DNA from: JBBDUG01 sp040904025
GTDB lineage: Bacteria; Patescibacteriota; Minisyncoccia; Phycocordibacterales; SW-6-46-9
Reading direction: 5' to 3'
DNA length: 9,778 nucleotides
NCBI GenBank assembly: GCA_040904025.1
Contig: JBBDUG010000006.1
Coordinates: 1 to 9,778, forward strand
Position 1 is the stretch's first letter. Every line of letters begins with the position of its first letter. The notes beneath the pieces were generated by a model. It was not told the origin of the DNA, did no database searches, and saw nothing but the letters and a program-made list of their open reading frames with translations. The position numbers and the translations under genes are program-made. This document shows positions 1 to 5,109 of this stretch, piece after piece.

Positions 1-480
1 GGAGGCAGAGGAAATGTCATATGGAGTCGAGAGTGTGTATTCATTAATATCGTCGCCAGTCTGCCCCATCATGTAGAGTGTGGTGCCGTCGTTGTTAAAG
101 ATCAAGGAAGAAGGACTTGTCTCCTGCCCCGAAACATCGAGAGCTATCTGGGTAAAGGAAGCAGAGGAAATGTCGTATGGAGTGGAGAGTGTGTATTCAT
201 TAATATCATCGCCATCGACTCCCGTCACGTAGAGTGTGGTGCCGTCGTTGTTGAAAGTCATGTCCAGCGGAATACTTTCCTGCCCTGAAACATCGAGGGC
301 CATCTGGGTAAAGGAGGCAGAGGAAATATCGTATGGAGTCGAGAGTGTGTATTCATTGATATCGTCGGTATTGTATCCCATCACGTAGAGTGTGGTGCCG
401 TCGTCATTGAAAGTCATGTCCATCGGATTACCTTCCTTCCCCGAAACATCGAGAGCTATCTGGGTAAAGGAGGCAGAGGA
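1..480 (-). repeat. 156-bp in-frame tandem repeats
   Basis: Reading the minus strand, units span 480-325, 324-169 and 168-13, with a fourth starting at 12. The marker gcagaggaaa recurs at 473, 317, 161 and 5, exactly 156 bp apart. Adjacent complete units differ at about 10-11 of 52 residues. The changes are concentrated at unit positions 15-23 and 33-38, while the linker DDINEYTLSTPYDISSASFTQ is essentially fixed. Confidence 0.95.
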
Positions 481-597
481 AATATTATACGCAGCAGCAT
501 GTGCGTTTTGTGGCGCAAAAACAAACAAAAGGAGTAATATAAGTACCATTGACGCAAAGCGTGCAATAGCACTTTTTCTAAAAATATTTGTGGTCAT
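1..597 (-). CDS. Secreted tandem-repeat (beta-propeller-like) protein, 3' end outside window
   Basis: The reading frame is open for 199 codons from ATG at 597 to the window edge, so this is the N-terminal part of a longer gene. Residues 1-34 form a signal peptide: basic n-region (RK at 7-8, R13), hydrophobic core (MVLILLLLFVFA) and an AHA cleavage site after about residue 34. From residue 40 the protein is 52-residue repeats, three complete and a fourth beginning at the edge. Each contains FTQ-ALDVSG, FN-DGTTLY and DDINEYTLSTPYDIS. Such DGT-LY / NEYTLSTP repeats occur in large secreted or phage-associated proteins and are usually modelled as beta-propeller blades; that fold is inferred. The first ATG is preferred over the internal Met17 because it keeps the basic n-region. 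No Shine-Dalgarno is visible, but a promoter-like pair lies just upstream. Binding partner and role are unknown; extracytoplasmic location is well supported. Confidence 0.85.
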   Translation of the reverse strand, partial: MTTNIFRKSAIARFASMVLILLLLFVFAPQNAHAAAYNISSASFTQIALDVSGKEGNPMDMTFNDDGTTLYVMGYNTDDINEYTLSTPYDISSASFTQMALDVSGQESIPLDMTFNNDGTTLYVTGVDGDDINEYTLSTPYDISSASFTQIALDVSGQETSPSSLIFNNDGTTLYMMGQTGDDINEYTLSTPYDISSAS

Positions 598-606
598 AAA
601 AAGTAG

Positions 607-635
607 CCTATAAGGTTCTCACTATCTTCTGTCAC
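607..635 (-). promoter_or_regulatory. Putative promoter of the repeat-protein gene
   Basis: On the minus strand GTGACA (630-635; 5 of 6 to TTGACA) is followed after exactly 17 nt by TATAGG (607-612; 4 of 6). The expected start of transcription is 2-3 nt before ATG 597, so the mRNA would be practically leaderless, which agrees with the lack of a ribosome binding site. This is a motif match only. Confidence 0.5.
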
Positions 636-686
636 TCTTTCAGAATAGCACCGATGACGAACAGGCTCAATTCACATTCTTTGTTG

Positions 687-759
687 TGTCCCCACCAGGA
701 GTTGAACCTGGAACTGGTCCTTAGGAGGGACCCGTTATATCCGATTTAACTATGGGGAC
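687..759 (-). tRNA. tRNA-Arg(CCT)
   Basis: A 73-nt cloverleaf folds on the minus strand. The acceptor stem GTCCCCA/TGGGGAC is perfect over 7 bp. The D stem is GTTA/TAAC with GG in the loop, the anticodon stem is GGTCC/GGACC and the loop CTCCTAA. The anticodon CCT at 725-723 reads AGG arginine codons. The T stem CCAGG/CCTGG encloses TTCAACT. The discriminator is A (687) and the following bases are CAA, so CCA is not encoded and must be added by a nucleotidyltransferase. No terminator is seen before the repeat-protein gene downstream. Confidence 0.95.
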
Positions 760-771
760 TCACTCAAAGTC

Positions 772-800
772 ATTCTGTATCAATTACGCAGTAAGTGCAA
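772..800 (-). promoter_or_regulatory. Possible tRNA-Arg promoter
   Basis: Minus strand TTGCAC (795-800) and CAGAAT (772-777) are separated by 17 nt, placing the transcription start about 6 nt before the tRNA 5' end. The -10 match is weak. The position between the glutaredoxin terminator and the tRNA supports it. Confidence 0.35.
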
Positions 801-803
801 TGC

Positions 804-822
804 AAAAACACCCTTTCGGGTG
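804..822 (-). terminator. Rho-independent terminator after the glutaredoxin gene
   Basis: On the minus strand CACCC-GAAA-GGGTG forms a 5-bp stem with a GNRA tetraloop, followed directly by five T (804-808). Outer bases GCAA/TTGC may extend the pairing. It lies 28 nt after the glutaredoxin stop and before the tRNA, so it separates the two transcription units. Confidence 0.7.
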
Positions 823-849
823 CCTCTTGCTCTTAGGAGCACACCAATA

Positions 850-1095
850 TTACACCCCCAACTTCTCTTTCACCTTCCCCTCATCAAATCCAACAAGTGT
901 CTCTCCATCGATTATGATGACAGGAACACCGATCTGACCAGTCTTCTCTACCATCTCTTTTCGCTTGTCTGCATCCTCTGCAACATTGTACTCTGCATAT
1001 TCTATATCATTCTCTTTAAAGAATGCTTTTGCCGCTTTGCAAAAGTGACACGTAGGGGTGGTATATATCTCTACACTCTGTGTGTTCTCAGCCAT
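850..1095 (-). CDS. Glutaredoxin-like thiol-disulfide oxidoreductase
   Basis: This 81-residue protein has a single glutaredoxin/thioredoxin fold, normal for NrdH- and Grx-type redoxins. The first strand (VEIYTTPTC) leads to the active site CHFC (C16, C19). The cis-proline is in GVPV (Pro58), and the glycine pair region VGFDEGK follows. It should be a cytosolic dithiol carrier reducing protein disulfides, perhaps including the ribonucleotide reductase encoded in this window; that partner is inferred. The usual second residue of the motif is Pro (CPYC); His is less common. ATG at 1095 is the natural start, 44 nt after the FtsB-like gene. No SD is visible, but an extended -10 promoter lies about 30 nt upstream. 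A terminator follows at 804-822. Confidence 0.88.
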   Translation of the reverse strand: MAENTQSVEIYTTPTCHFCKAAKAFFKENDIEYAEYNVAEDADKRKEMVEKTGQIGVPVIIIDGETLVGFDEGKVKEKLGV

Positions 1096-1126
1096 CGATA
1101 TTTATACTTAAATTTCTAACATCCAT

Positions 1127-1135
1127 ATTATACCA
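1127..1135 (-). promoter_or_regulatory. Extended -10 promoter for the glutaredoxin gene
   Basis: The minus strand reads TGGTATAAT, a perfect TATAAT (1127-1132) with the TG extension. No good -35 is seen at 16-18 nt, as extended -10 promoters allow. Predicted leader is about 25 nt. The element begins just downstream of the preceding gene's stop codon. Confidence 0.55.
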
Positions 1136-1139
1136 AACC

Positions 1140-1514
1140 TCACCGGAAAAGTGAGACAATTCTCTGCCAGAGAGTAGGTTTGGGATGTGTAAAGTTAAGG
1201 GGCTCTGTCTCCTCTTCGAGGATAACCAGTACCTCCTCCCCTTCTTTGGCAAATCCGTATGTAGTACGTATCTCCTCCTCAACTCCCGCAGGAGTCTCAA
1301 GTGTAGCAATATCTTCTTGCAGCACCGCTTCACGCGCTTCAAGTTCAACAAGTTCTCGCTCTGCCTCATTAAGTTTTGCTCGGGTAAGACGCTCTTTCTC
1401 ATACACATTCCAGGCTGCACGGCTGACAAGAAGGGCAAGAACCAGTACAATACCAATACCGACCTTTGAGAAAAGGAGATGGCGATACTTCTTCTTTCGC
1501 AGTAGGTTGGTCAT
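1140..1514 (-). CDS. FtsB/DivIC-type septum formation initiator protein
   Basis: This 124-residue bitopic membrane protein has a short basic cytoplasmic tail (RKKKYRH), one transmembrane helix at about residues 17-35, a heptad-rich coiled coil at about 38-73 (LTRAKLNEAERELVELEAR) and an acidic tail. The GFAKEGEEVLVIL segment (about 87-99) matches the end of the DivIC/FtsB domain. Known family members join FtsL and FtsQ/DivIB in the divisome and help activate septal peptidoglycan synthesis. FtsB and DivIC cannot be separated from sequence alone, so no symbol is given. ATG 1514 has no SD; an extended -10-like box ends 6 nt before it. It ends with TGA, showing that TGA is a stop in this organism. 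The glutaredoxin gene follows on the same strand with its own promoter. Confidence 0.85.
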   Translation of the reverse strand: MTNLLRKKKYRHLLFSKVGIGIVLVLALLVSRAAWNVYEKERLTRAKLNEAERELVELEAREAVLQEDIATLETPAGVEEEIRTTYGFAKEGEEVLVILEEETEPLNFTHPKPTLWQRIVSLFR

Positions 1515-1520
1515 ATATAC

Positions 1521-1529
1521 ACAATATCA
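1521..1529 (-). promoter_or_regulatory. Possible extended -10 for the FtsB-like gene (leaderless)
   Basis: Minus strand TGATATTGT (TG at 1528-1529, TATTGT at 1521-1526, 4 of 6 to TATAAT) leaves 6 nt before the A of ATG 1514. Initiation at the usual +7 would therefore start on the start codon itself. The same 20 bp would also have to drive the divergent small ORF at 1535. Confidence 0.4.
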
Positions 1530-1534
1530 CTGCT

Positions 1535-1645
1535 ATGAGTATTTTTCATGGAAAAAACAATAAGGTGATGAAGTTGGTCTTTGGCGTAATCATCGTGATC
1601 GTAGGGATCTCGATGGTACTCCTCTACACCCCTATTTTTCTCTAG
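1535..1645 (+). CDS. Possible 36-residue single-helix membrane microprotein
   Basis: This plus-strand ORF has ATG at 1535 and TAG at 1643-1645 and lies between two minus-strand genes. It encodes a short polar start (MSIFHGKNNK) followed by one strongly hydrophobic helix (KLVFGVIIVIVGISMVLLY) and TPIFL. An internal ATG at 1568 gives a 25-residue version; AAGG just before it is too close to be a good SD. Its last 14 nt overlap the lepA 3' end convergently. The gap between the FtsB-like gene and lepA is otherwise empty, and the composition is that of a genuine membrane segment. It could be a real microprotein, a degraded remnant of a longer membrane protein, or chance. I do not recognise a family with certainty. 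Confidence 0.4.
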   Translation: MSIFHGKNNKVMKLVFGVIIVIVGISMVLLYTPIFL

Positions 1646-3440
1646 ACCGACGAATCACTTCCATAAAGACATCGTGAGGGATAGAAGCGCGTGCACCCTT
1701 TTGCATGCGCTTCTTTCCCTCCTTTTGCTTTTCCCGCAGCTTCATCTTTCGAGTGATGTCTCCACCATAGAGATGTCCGGTAACATCCTTCTTTAATGCC
1801 GAGAGTGTCTGTGAGGCAATGATGCGCCCATGTGCCTGCGCCTGTATCTTTGTCGCGGTCAACTGACGCGGGAGAAGTTCATGAAGATTCTCGACAAGTG
1901 ACCGTGCCTCCTGCTCAACACGACGTCGTGAGACAATGCGTGAGAAAGCGGGGATAAGCTCTCCGGCGACAAGGATATCAAGGCGCTGGACATCTGCTTC
2001 ATGCCATCCTTCTTGTATGGTGTATGAGAGTGATGCATATCCCGAAGAGACCCGCTTCACCTCATCAAAGAAGTTCCGCACAAGCTCACGAAGCGGCATC
2101 ACAATATCAAACGCTGTCCGACCATCTCCAAACACAGATGTATTCTTCACATCTGCTTCATATTCATAGAACAGCTGCATGAGTATATCTACATATTTAC
2201 GGGGGGTAAGAAGCTCAACGGAGGCCCACTGCTCTTCTATCTCCTCTATCTTCCCATGCTCGGGAAAGCGTGCGGGAGAACGAATCTCCTCCACGCCATC
2301 CTCTGATGTCACACAGTATGTAATGGAAGGAGATGCGACAATGAGCTCAAGACCGAATTCTCGTTTAAGCCGCTCGGTAATTATCTCCAAATGCAGAGTG
2401 CCAAGAAACCCACAGCGGAATCCTCTCCCGAGTGCAGTAGATGACTCCTCTTCAAATGAGAGTGAGGAATCTGAGAGACGCAGACGCCCGAGCGCCTGTC
2501 TGAGATCATCAAAATCATCCTGACTCTCTGGGAATATAGATGCCCATATAACAGGAGATGGGATCATGTATCCCTGTAGTGGTGTGGTACCAGCCCCCTG
2601 TTCTCGAACAGTATCTCCGACAGAAGCAACCCCTGCCTCCTTTATACCGGTAACAACATATCCAATATCTCCCGGTCCCAACTTCTCAGTTGAGACCCGA
2701 TCAGGAACCGCAACACCAACTTCCAATGCCTTAAACTCATTTCCTGATTGAGCAAGCTCGAGAGAATCCCCCTCTTTTAATGTGCCAGACATAAGGCGTA
2801 GATAGACAATGATGCCGCGGTGTTCTGAATACTCGAAATCAAAGACAAGCGCCTTGAGATCATCTGTCTCTGACTTCTCGGGTGCAGGAACTCGATCGAT
2901 AATGGTATGAAGCAGTTCCGCAACTCCCTGCCCCGTCTTCCCAGAGACCTCAAGTACATCATCAACATCACATCCAACAATCTCAGCTAGCTCAAGCTTT
3001 GTCTCATCAACACGCGCGTAGAGGATATCAACTTTTGAGACAACCGGAACAATGACACGTCCAAGTTCCTTCGCCATTTGCAATGTGGTGAGTGTCTGTG
3101 CCTGCACACCCTGTGTGCCATCAACCAGAAGAACAACTCCCTCAACAGCACGCAGAGAACGTGAGACTTCATATGAAAAATCAATATGACCCGGAGTATC
3201 GATAAGATTGAGGATATATTTCTCACCACCATGATCTATTCGCATCCGCACCGGCTGCATCTTTATCGTAATTCCCCGCTCTCGCTCAAGATCCATAGAA
3301 TCAAGCACCTGATCACGCATATGACGTGCATCAATGGTCGCTGTCTCTTCAAGCATGCGGTCAGCTAGAGTAGACTTCCCATGATCTACATGGGATATGA
3401 TACTGAAGTTTCGAATATTCTTCATAATAGGTGCCCGCAT
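1632..3440 (-). CDS. lepA: Elongation factor 4 (LepA), ribosome back-translocase GTPase
   Basis: LepA binds stalled or mistranslocated ribosomes and promotes back-translocation or remodelling at the cost of GTP; it also acts in ribosome biogenesis. Numbered from ATG 3440 (602 residues; E. coli 599): G1 SHVDHGKST (16-24), switch I RERGITIK, G3 DTPGH (81-85), G4 SKVD (135-138) and G5 SGK. Domain II, the EF-G-III-like domain, the EF-G-V-like domain (SRGYASL-type SSGYASLSY) and the LepA-specific C-terminal domain (YGGDITRK, EKQKEGKKRM) follow in normal order. G4 has Ser instead of Asn. Three starts are possible: GTG 3467 overlapping the murJ stop; ATG 3440 with GGAG 9 nt upstream (chosen); ATG 3425, whose protein begins MKNIRNFSII exactly like E. 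coli LepA. It is the last gene of the minus cluster; no U-tailed terminator is visible after it. Confidence 0.96.
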   Translation of the reverse strand: MRAPIMKNIRNFSIISHVDHGKSTLADRMLEETATIDARHMRDQVLDSMDLERERGITIKMQPVRMRIDHGGEKYILNLIDTPGHIDFSYEVSRSLRAVEGVVLLVDGTQGVQAQTLTTLQMAKELGRVIVPVVSKVDILYARVDETKLELAEIVGCDVDDVLEVSGKTGQGVAELLHTIIDRVPAPEKSETDDLKALVFDFEYSEHRGIIVYLRLMSGTLKEGDSLELAQSGNEFKALEVGVAVPDRVSTEKLGPGDIGYVVTGIKEAGVASVGDTVREQGAGTTPLQGYMIPSPVIWASIFPESQDDFDDLRQALGRLRLSDSSLSFEEESSTALGRGFRCGFLGTLHLEIITERLKREFGLELIVASPSITYCVTSEDGVEEIRSPARFPEHGKIEEIEEQWASVELLTPRKYVDILMQLFYEYEADVKNTSVFGDGRTAFDIVMPLRELVRNFFDEVKRVSSGYASLSYTIQEGWHEADVQRLDILVAGELIPAFSRIVSRRRVEQEARSLVENLHELLPRQLTATKIQAQAHGRIIASQTLSALKKDVTGHLYGGDITRKMKLREKQKEGKKRMQKGARASIPHDVFMEVIRRSREK

Positions 3441-3466
3441 TATACAAAGCTCCGCGGGCTTGTACA
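3439..3466 (-). promoter_or_regulatory. Internal promoter candidate for lepA
   Basis: Minus strand TGTACA (3461-3466) and a perfect TATAAT (3439-3444) are 16 nt apart. Transcription would start about 7 nt before ATG 3425, downstream of ATG 3440. If active, lepA would have a short-leader transcript using the 3425 start, separate from read-through out of murJ. Motif evidence only. Confidence 0.4.
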
Positions 3467-5101
3467 CTAAATATTCCCTCTAAGGATACGGTTGAGTCCC
3501 TCAAGCGCCTTGTTCTTGAAGGCGGTGAGGACAAAAATACCACAAACAAGTCCTGAGAATCCGGCCGTCAGTCCCGCAAGAAGAACAGGTAGCGTTCGTG
3601 TTGATTGTGGTTCGATAAGTGCATAGACACCGTATGCAACAATACCGACAATTGCAGTTGCATAGACAATCTCAAGGAGCGTCGTACCGAGCTTCTCTAT
3701 CGAATATGTACCAAAGTCACGTACAAACATAACCCAAAGAAGGAATGCAGTCACTATCATACCCAGAGAATATGAGAGAGGAAGAATGAGTGTCTGAAGA
3801 TATGCAATATCGGCACCAAACACAGCACCGAAGAGTGCTGGCACCAGTACAGTATCCCGGAAGAGTGCATTGAGGGCATATGCAGAGAGAATGGAAAGTC
3901 CACCTCCGAAGGTGATAATGAGGAGTGGTTTTTTAGTCATACCGGCAGCATAGTATCCGCGAATCAGAAGCAGCTGCACACTCTGTGCAGGGATGGAAAG
4001 TGCAAAGAGTGCCAGTGCCCCTGATGTGGCACGCACCGCCTCCTGCCCAAATGCACCGACACCAAAGAGCACTTCAATGATCGGGCCGGAGAGAACAACG
4101 AAAAGAATAGCAGCGGGAAGTGCAAGCGCCAATATATACACCATCACCTCAACAATTCTCCCAACGAATGTCTCGGATTCACCACGAGCAAACATACGAG
4201 AGAGCTCGGGAAATGCAGCAAGTGAATAGCTGACACCAATGATCCCAAGCGGAACCGATTGAATATTATACGAAAAGTTAAATATGGTAATGGATCCCTC
4301 ACCCATTATCGATGCCAATCCGATAAGGACAATGAGGATGATATGTGTGACCGACATAGTGAAGGCACGCGGGATAGAGATAAAGACAACTCGTCGTATC
4401 TCCTCCCAGTTAATTCCCAAGGTAAAGCGGGGGAAGAGCTTTTCTCGTATCACAGCTGGGGCCTGTATACCCGCATGGAAAGCAGCTCCAAGCACAACTC
4501 CATAGCCGAGCCCAGCAATCCCAAAGATAGGATAGAGGATAACAACACCGAATATGATCCCGAGATTATACAAAACAGGTGCAATAGCATAGACAAGAAA
4601 CCGATTATGCACCTGCACGATACTGGCAAAGAGGTTAGAGATACCTAGGAGAACTGGAGAGAGAAGCAAGATGCGGGTAAGCAGTATTAGTGTCTCTCCT
4701 GATTCTCCACCACTTAATCCCGGGAAGAAAATAGAGGTAAGATAGGGGGCAGCAATCCAAACAATAACGCCAATGACAATAATAAAGAAGGAGAAGACAG
4801 TGAATATAGCGTCAATAAAACGCTCTCCTTCTTCTCTCCCCTCCTGGAGTTTTTTAGTCAAGTACGGAACCAGAATTGATATTGACGCAACTGATGCACC
4901 AAGTACCAGGATAAGGTCGGGAATCTTAAAGGCAGCATAGTAGATATCAAGTGTTGTACCCGCACCAAAGGAAGATGCAAGTAGTCGATCACGAACAAGC
5001 CCAAGAAGCTGGGATATGAATGTGAAGAAGCCCAAAAGATACGCGGCCTTATGAAGGCCGCGTACCTGTCGAGAGATAGACTGTATAAACCTCTCAAACA
5101 T
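3467..5101 (-). CDS. murJ: MurJ/MviN-family lipid flippase (MOP superfamily), divergent
   Basis: This 544-residue integral membrane protein has about 14 hydrophobic segments, the MurJ length and topology. MurJ flips lipid II across the cytoplasmic membrane for peptidoglycan synthesis. The N-terminal signature LLGLVRDRLLASSFGAG (32-48), then LDIYYAAFKIPDLI (51-64), aligns without gaps to E. coli MurJ: R37 equals R24 and D52 equals D39. However Q31 replaces R18, L65 replaces R52, S70 replaces E57, and N279 replaces R270 in the TM8 region. The usual EGAFSQAFVP is SVASISILVP here. The family call is solid; lipid II as the substrate is likely but not proved by the key residues. ATG 5101 lies 8 nt after the stop of the ligase/TPR gene with no strong SD, suggesting operon expression or coupling. 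Its stop (TAG, 3467-3469) touches the possible GTG start of lepA. Confidence 0.9.
   Translation of the reverse strand: MFERFIQSISRQVRGLHKAAYLLGFFTFISQLLGLVRDRLLASSFGAGTTLDIYYAAFKIPDLILVLGASVASISILVPYLTKKLQEGREEGERFIDAIFTVFSFFIIVIGVIVWIAAPYLTSIFFPGLSGGESGETLILLTRILLLSPVLLGISNLFASIVQVHNRFLVYAIAPVLYNLGIIFGVVILYPIFGIAGLGYGVVLGAAFHAGIQAPAVIREKLFPRFTLGINWEEIRRVVFISIPRAFTMSVTHIILIVLIGLASIMGEGSITIFNFSYNIQSVPLGIIGVSYSLAAFPELSRMFARGESETFVGRIVEVMVYILALALPAAILFVVLSGPIIEVLFGVGAFGQEAVRATSGALALFALSIPAQSVQLLLIRGYYAAGMTKKPLLIITFGGGLSILSAYALNALFRDTVLVPALFGAVFGADIAYLQTLILPLSYSLGMIVTAFLLWVMFVRDFGTYSIEKLGTTLLEIVYATAIVGIVAYGVYALIEPQSTRTLPVLLAGLTAGFSGLVCGIFVLTAFKNKALEGLNRILRGNI
5040..5064. repeat. Perfect 11-bp inverted repeat inside the murJ 5' coding region
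   Basis: TACGCGGCCTT (5040-5050) and AAGGCCGCGTA (5054-5064) are perfectly complementary with a 3-nt loop. It encodes murJ residues 13-20 (VRGLHKAA and flanks). In the murJ mRNA the stem is followed by UCUUUU, so it resembles an intrinsic terminator or attenuator, about 37 nt into the gene. Confidence 0.85.
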
Positions 5102-5109
5102 AATGTGAT

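Noticed and set aside
1..480. Regularly spaced repeats as a CRISPR array
   Set aside because: The unit is 156 bp, contiguous and in frame without spacers, and encodes a protein repeat.
392..613. 73-codon plus-strand ORF with repeats
   Set aside because: It is the antisense frame of the signal peptide and first repeats of the minus-strand secreted protein, which has a coherent signal peptide and protein repeat pattern.
820..1119. Plus-strand 99-codon ORF
   Set aside because: It lies antisense to the glutaredoxin gene, which has the CxxC and cis-Pro of its family; no recognisable protein in this frame.
1140..1161. CTCAC/GTGAG hairpin near the end of the FtsB-like gene as a terminator
   Set aside because: Only 5 bp, within the coding end, and without a T-tract.
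1088..1456. Minus-strand 122-codon ORF in another frame of the FtsB-like gene
   Set aside because: No domain features, overlaps a well supported gene throughout.
1180..1563. Plus-strand Ser-rich 127-codon ORF
   Set aside because: It mirrors the Glu/Leu-rich coiled coil of the FtsB-like gene on the other strand; Ser/Arg richness is the expected shadow.
4259..4648. Plus-strand 129-codon ORF inside murJ
   Set aside because: Charged low-complexity shadow of transmembrane codons; murJ is well supported.
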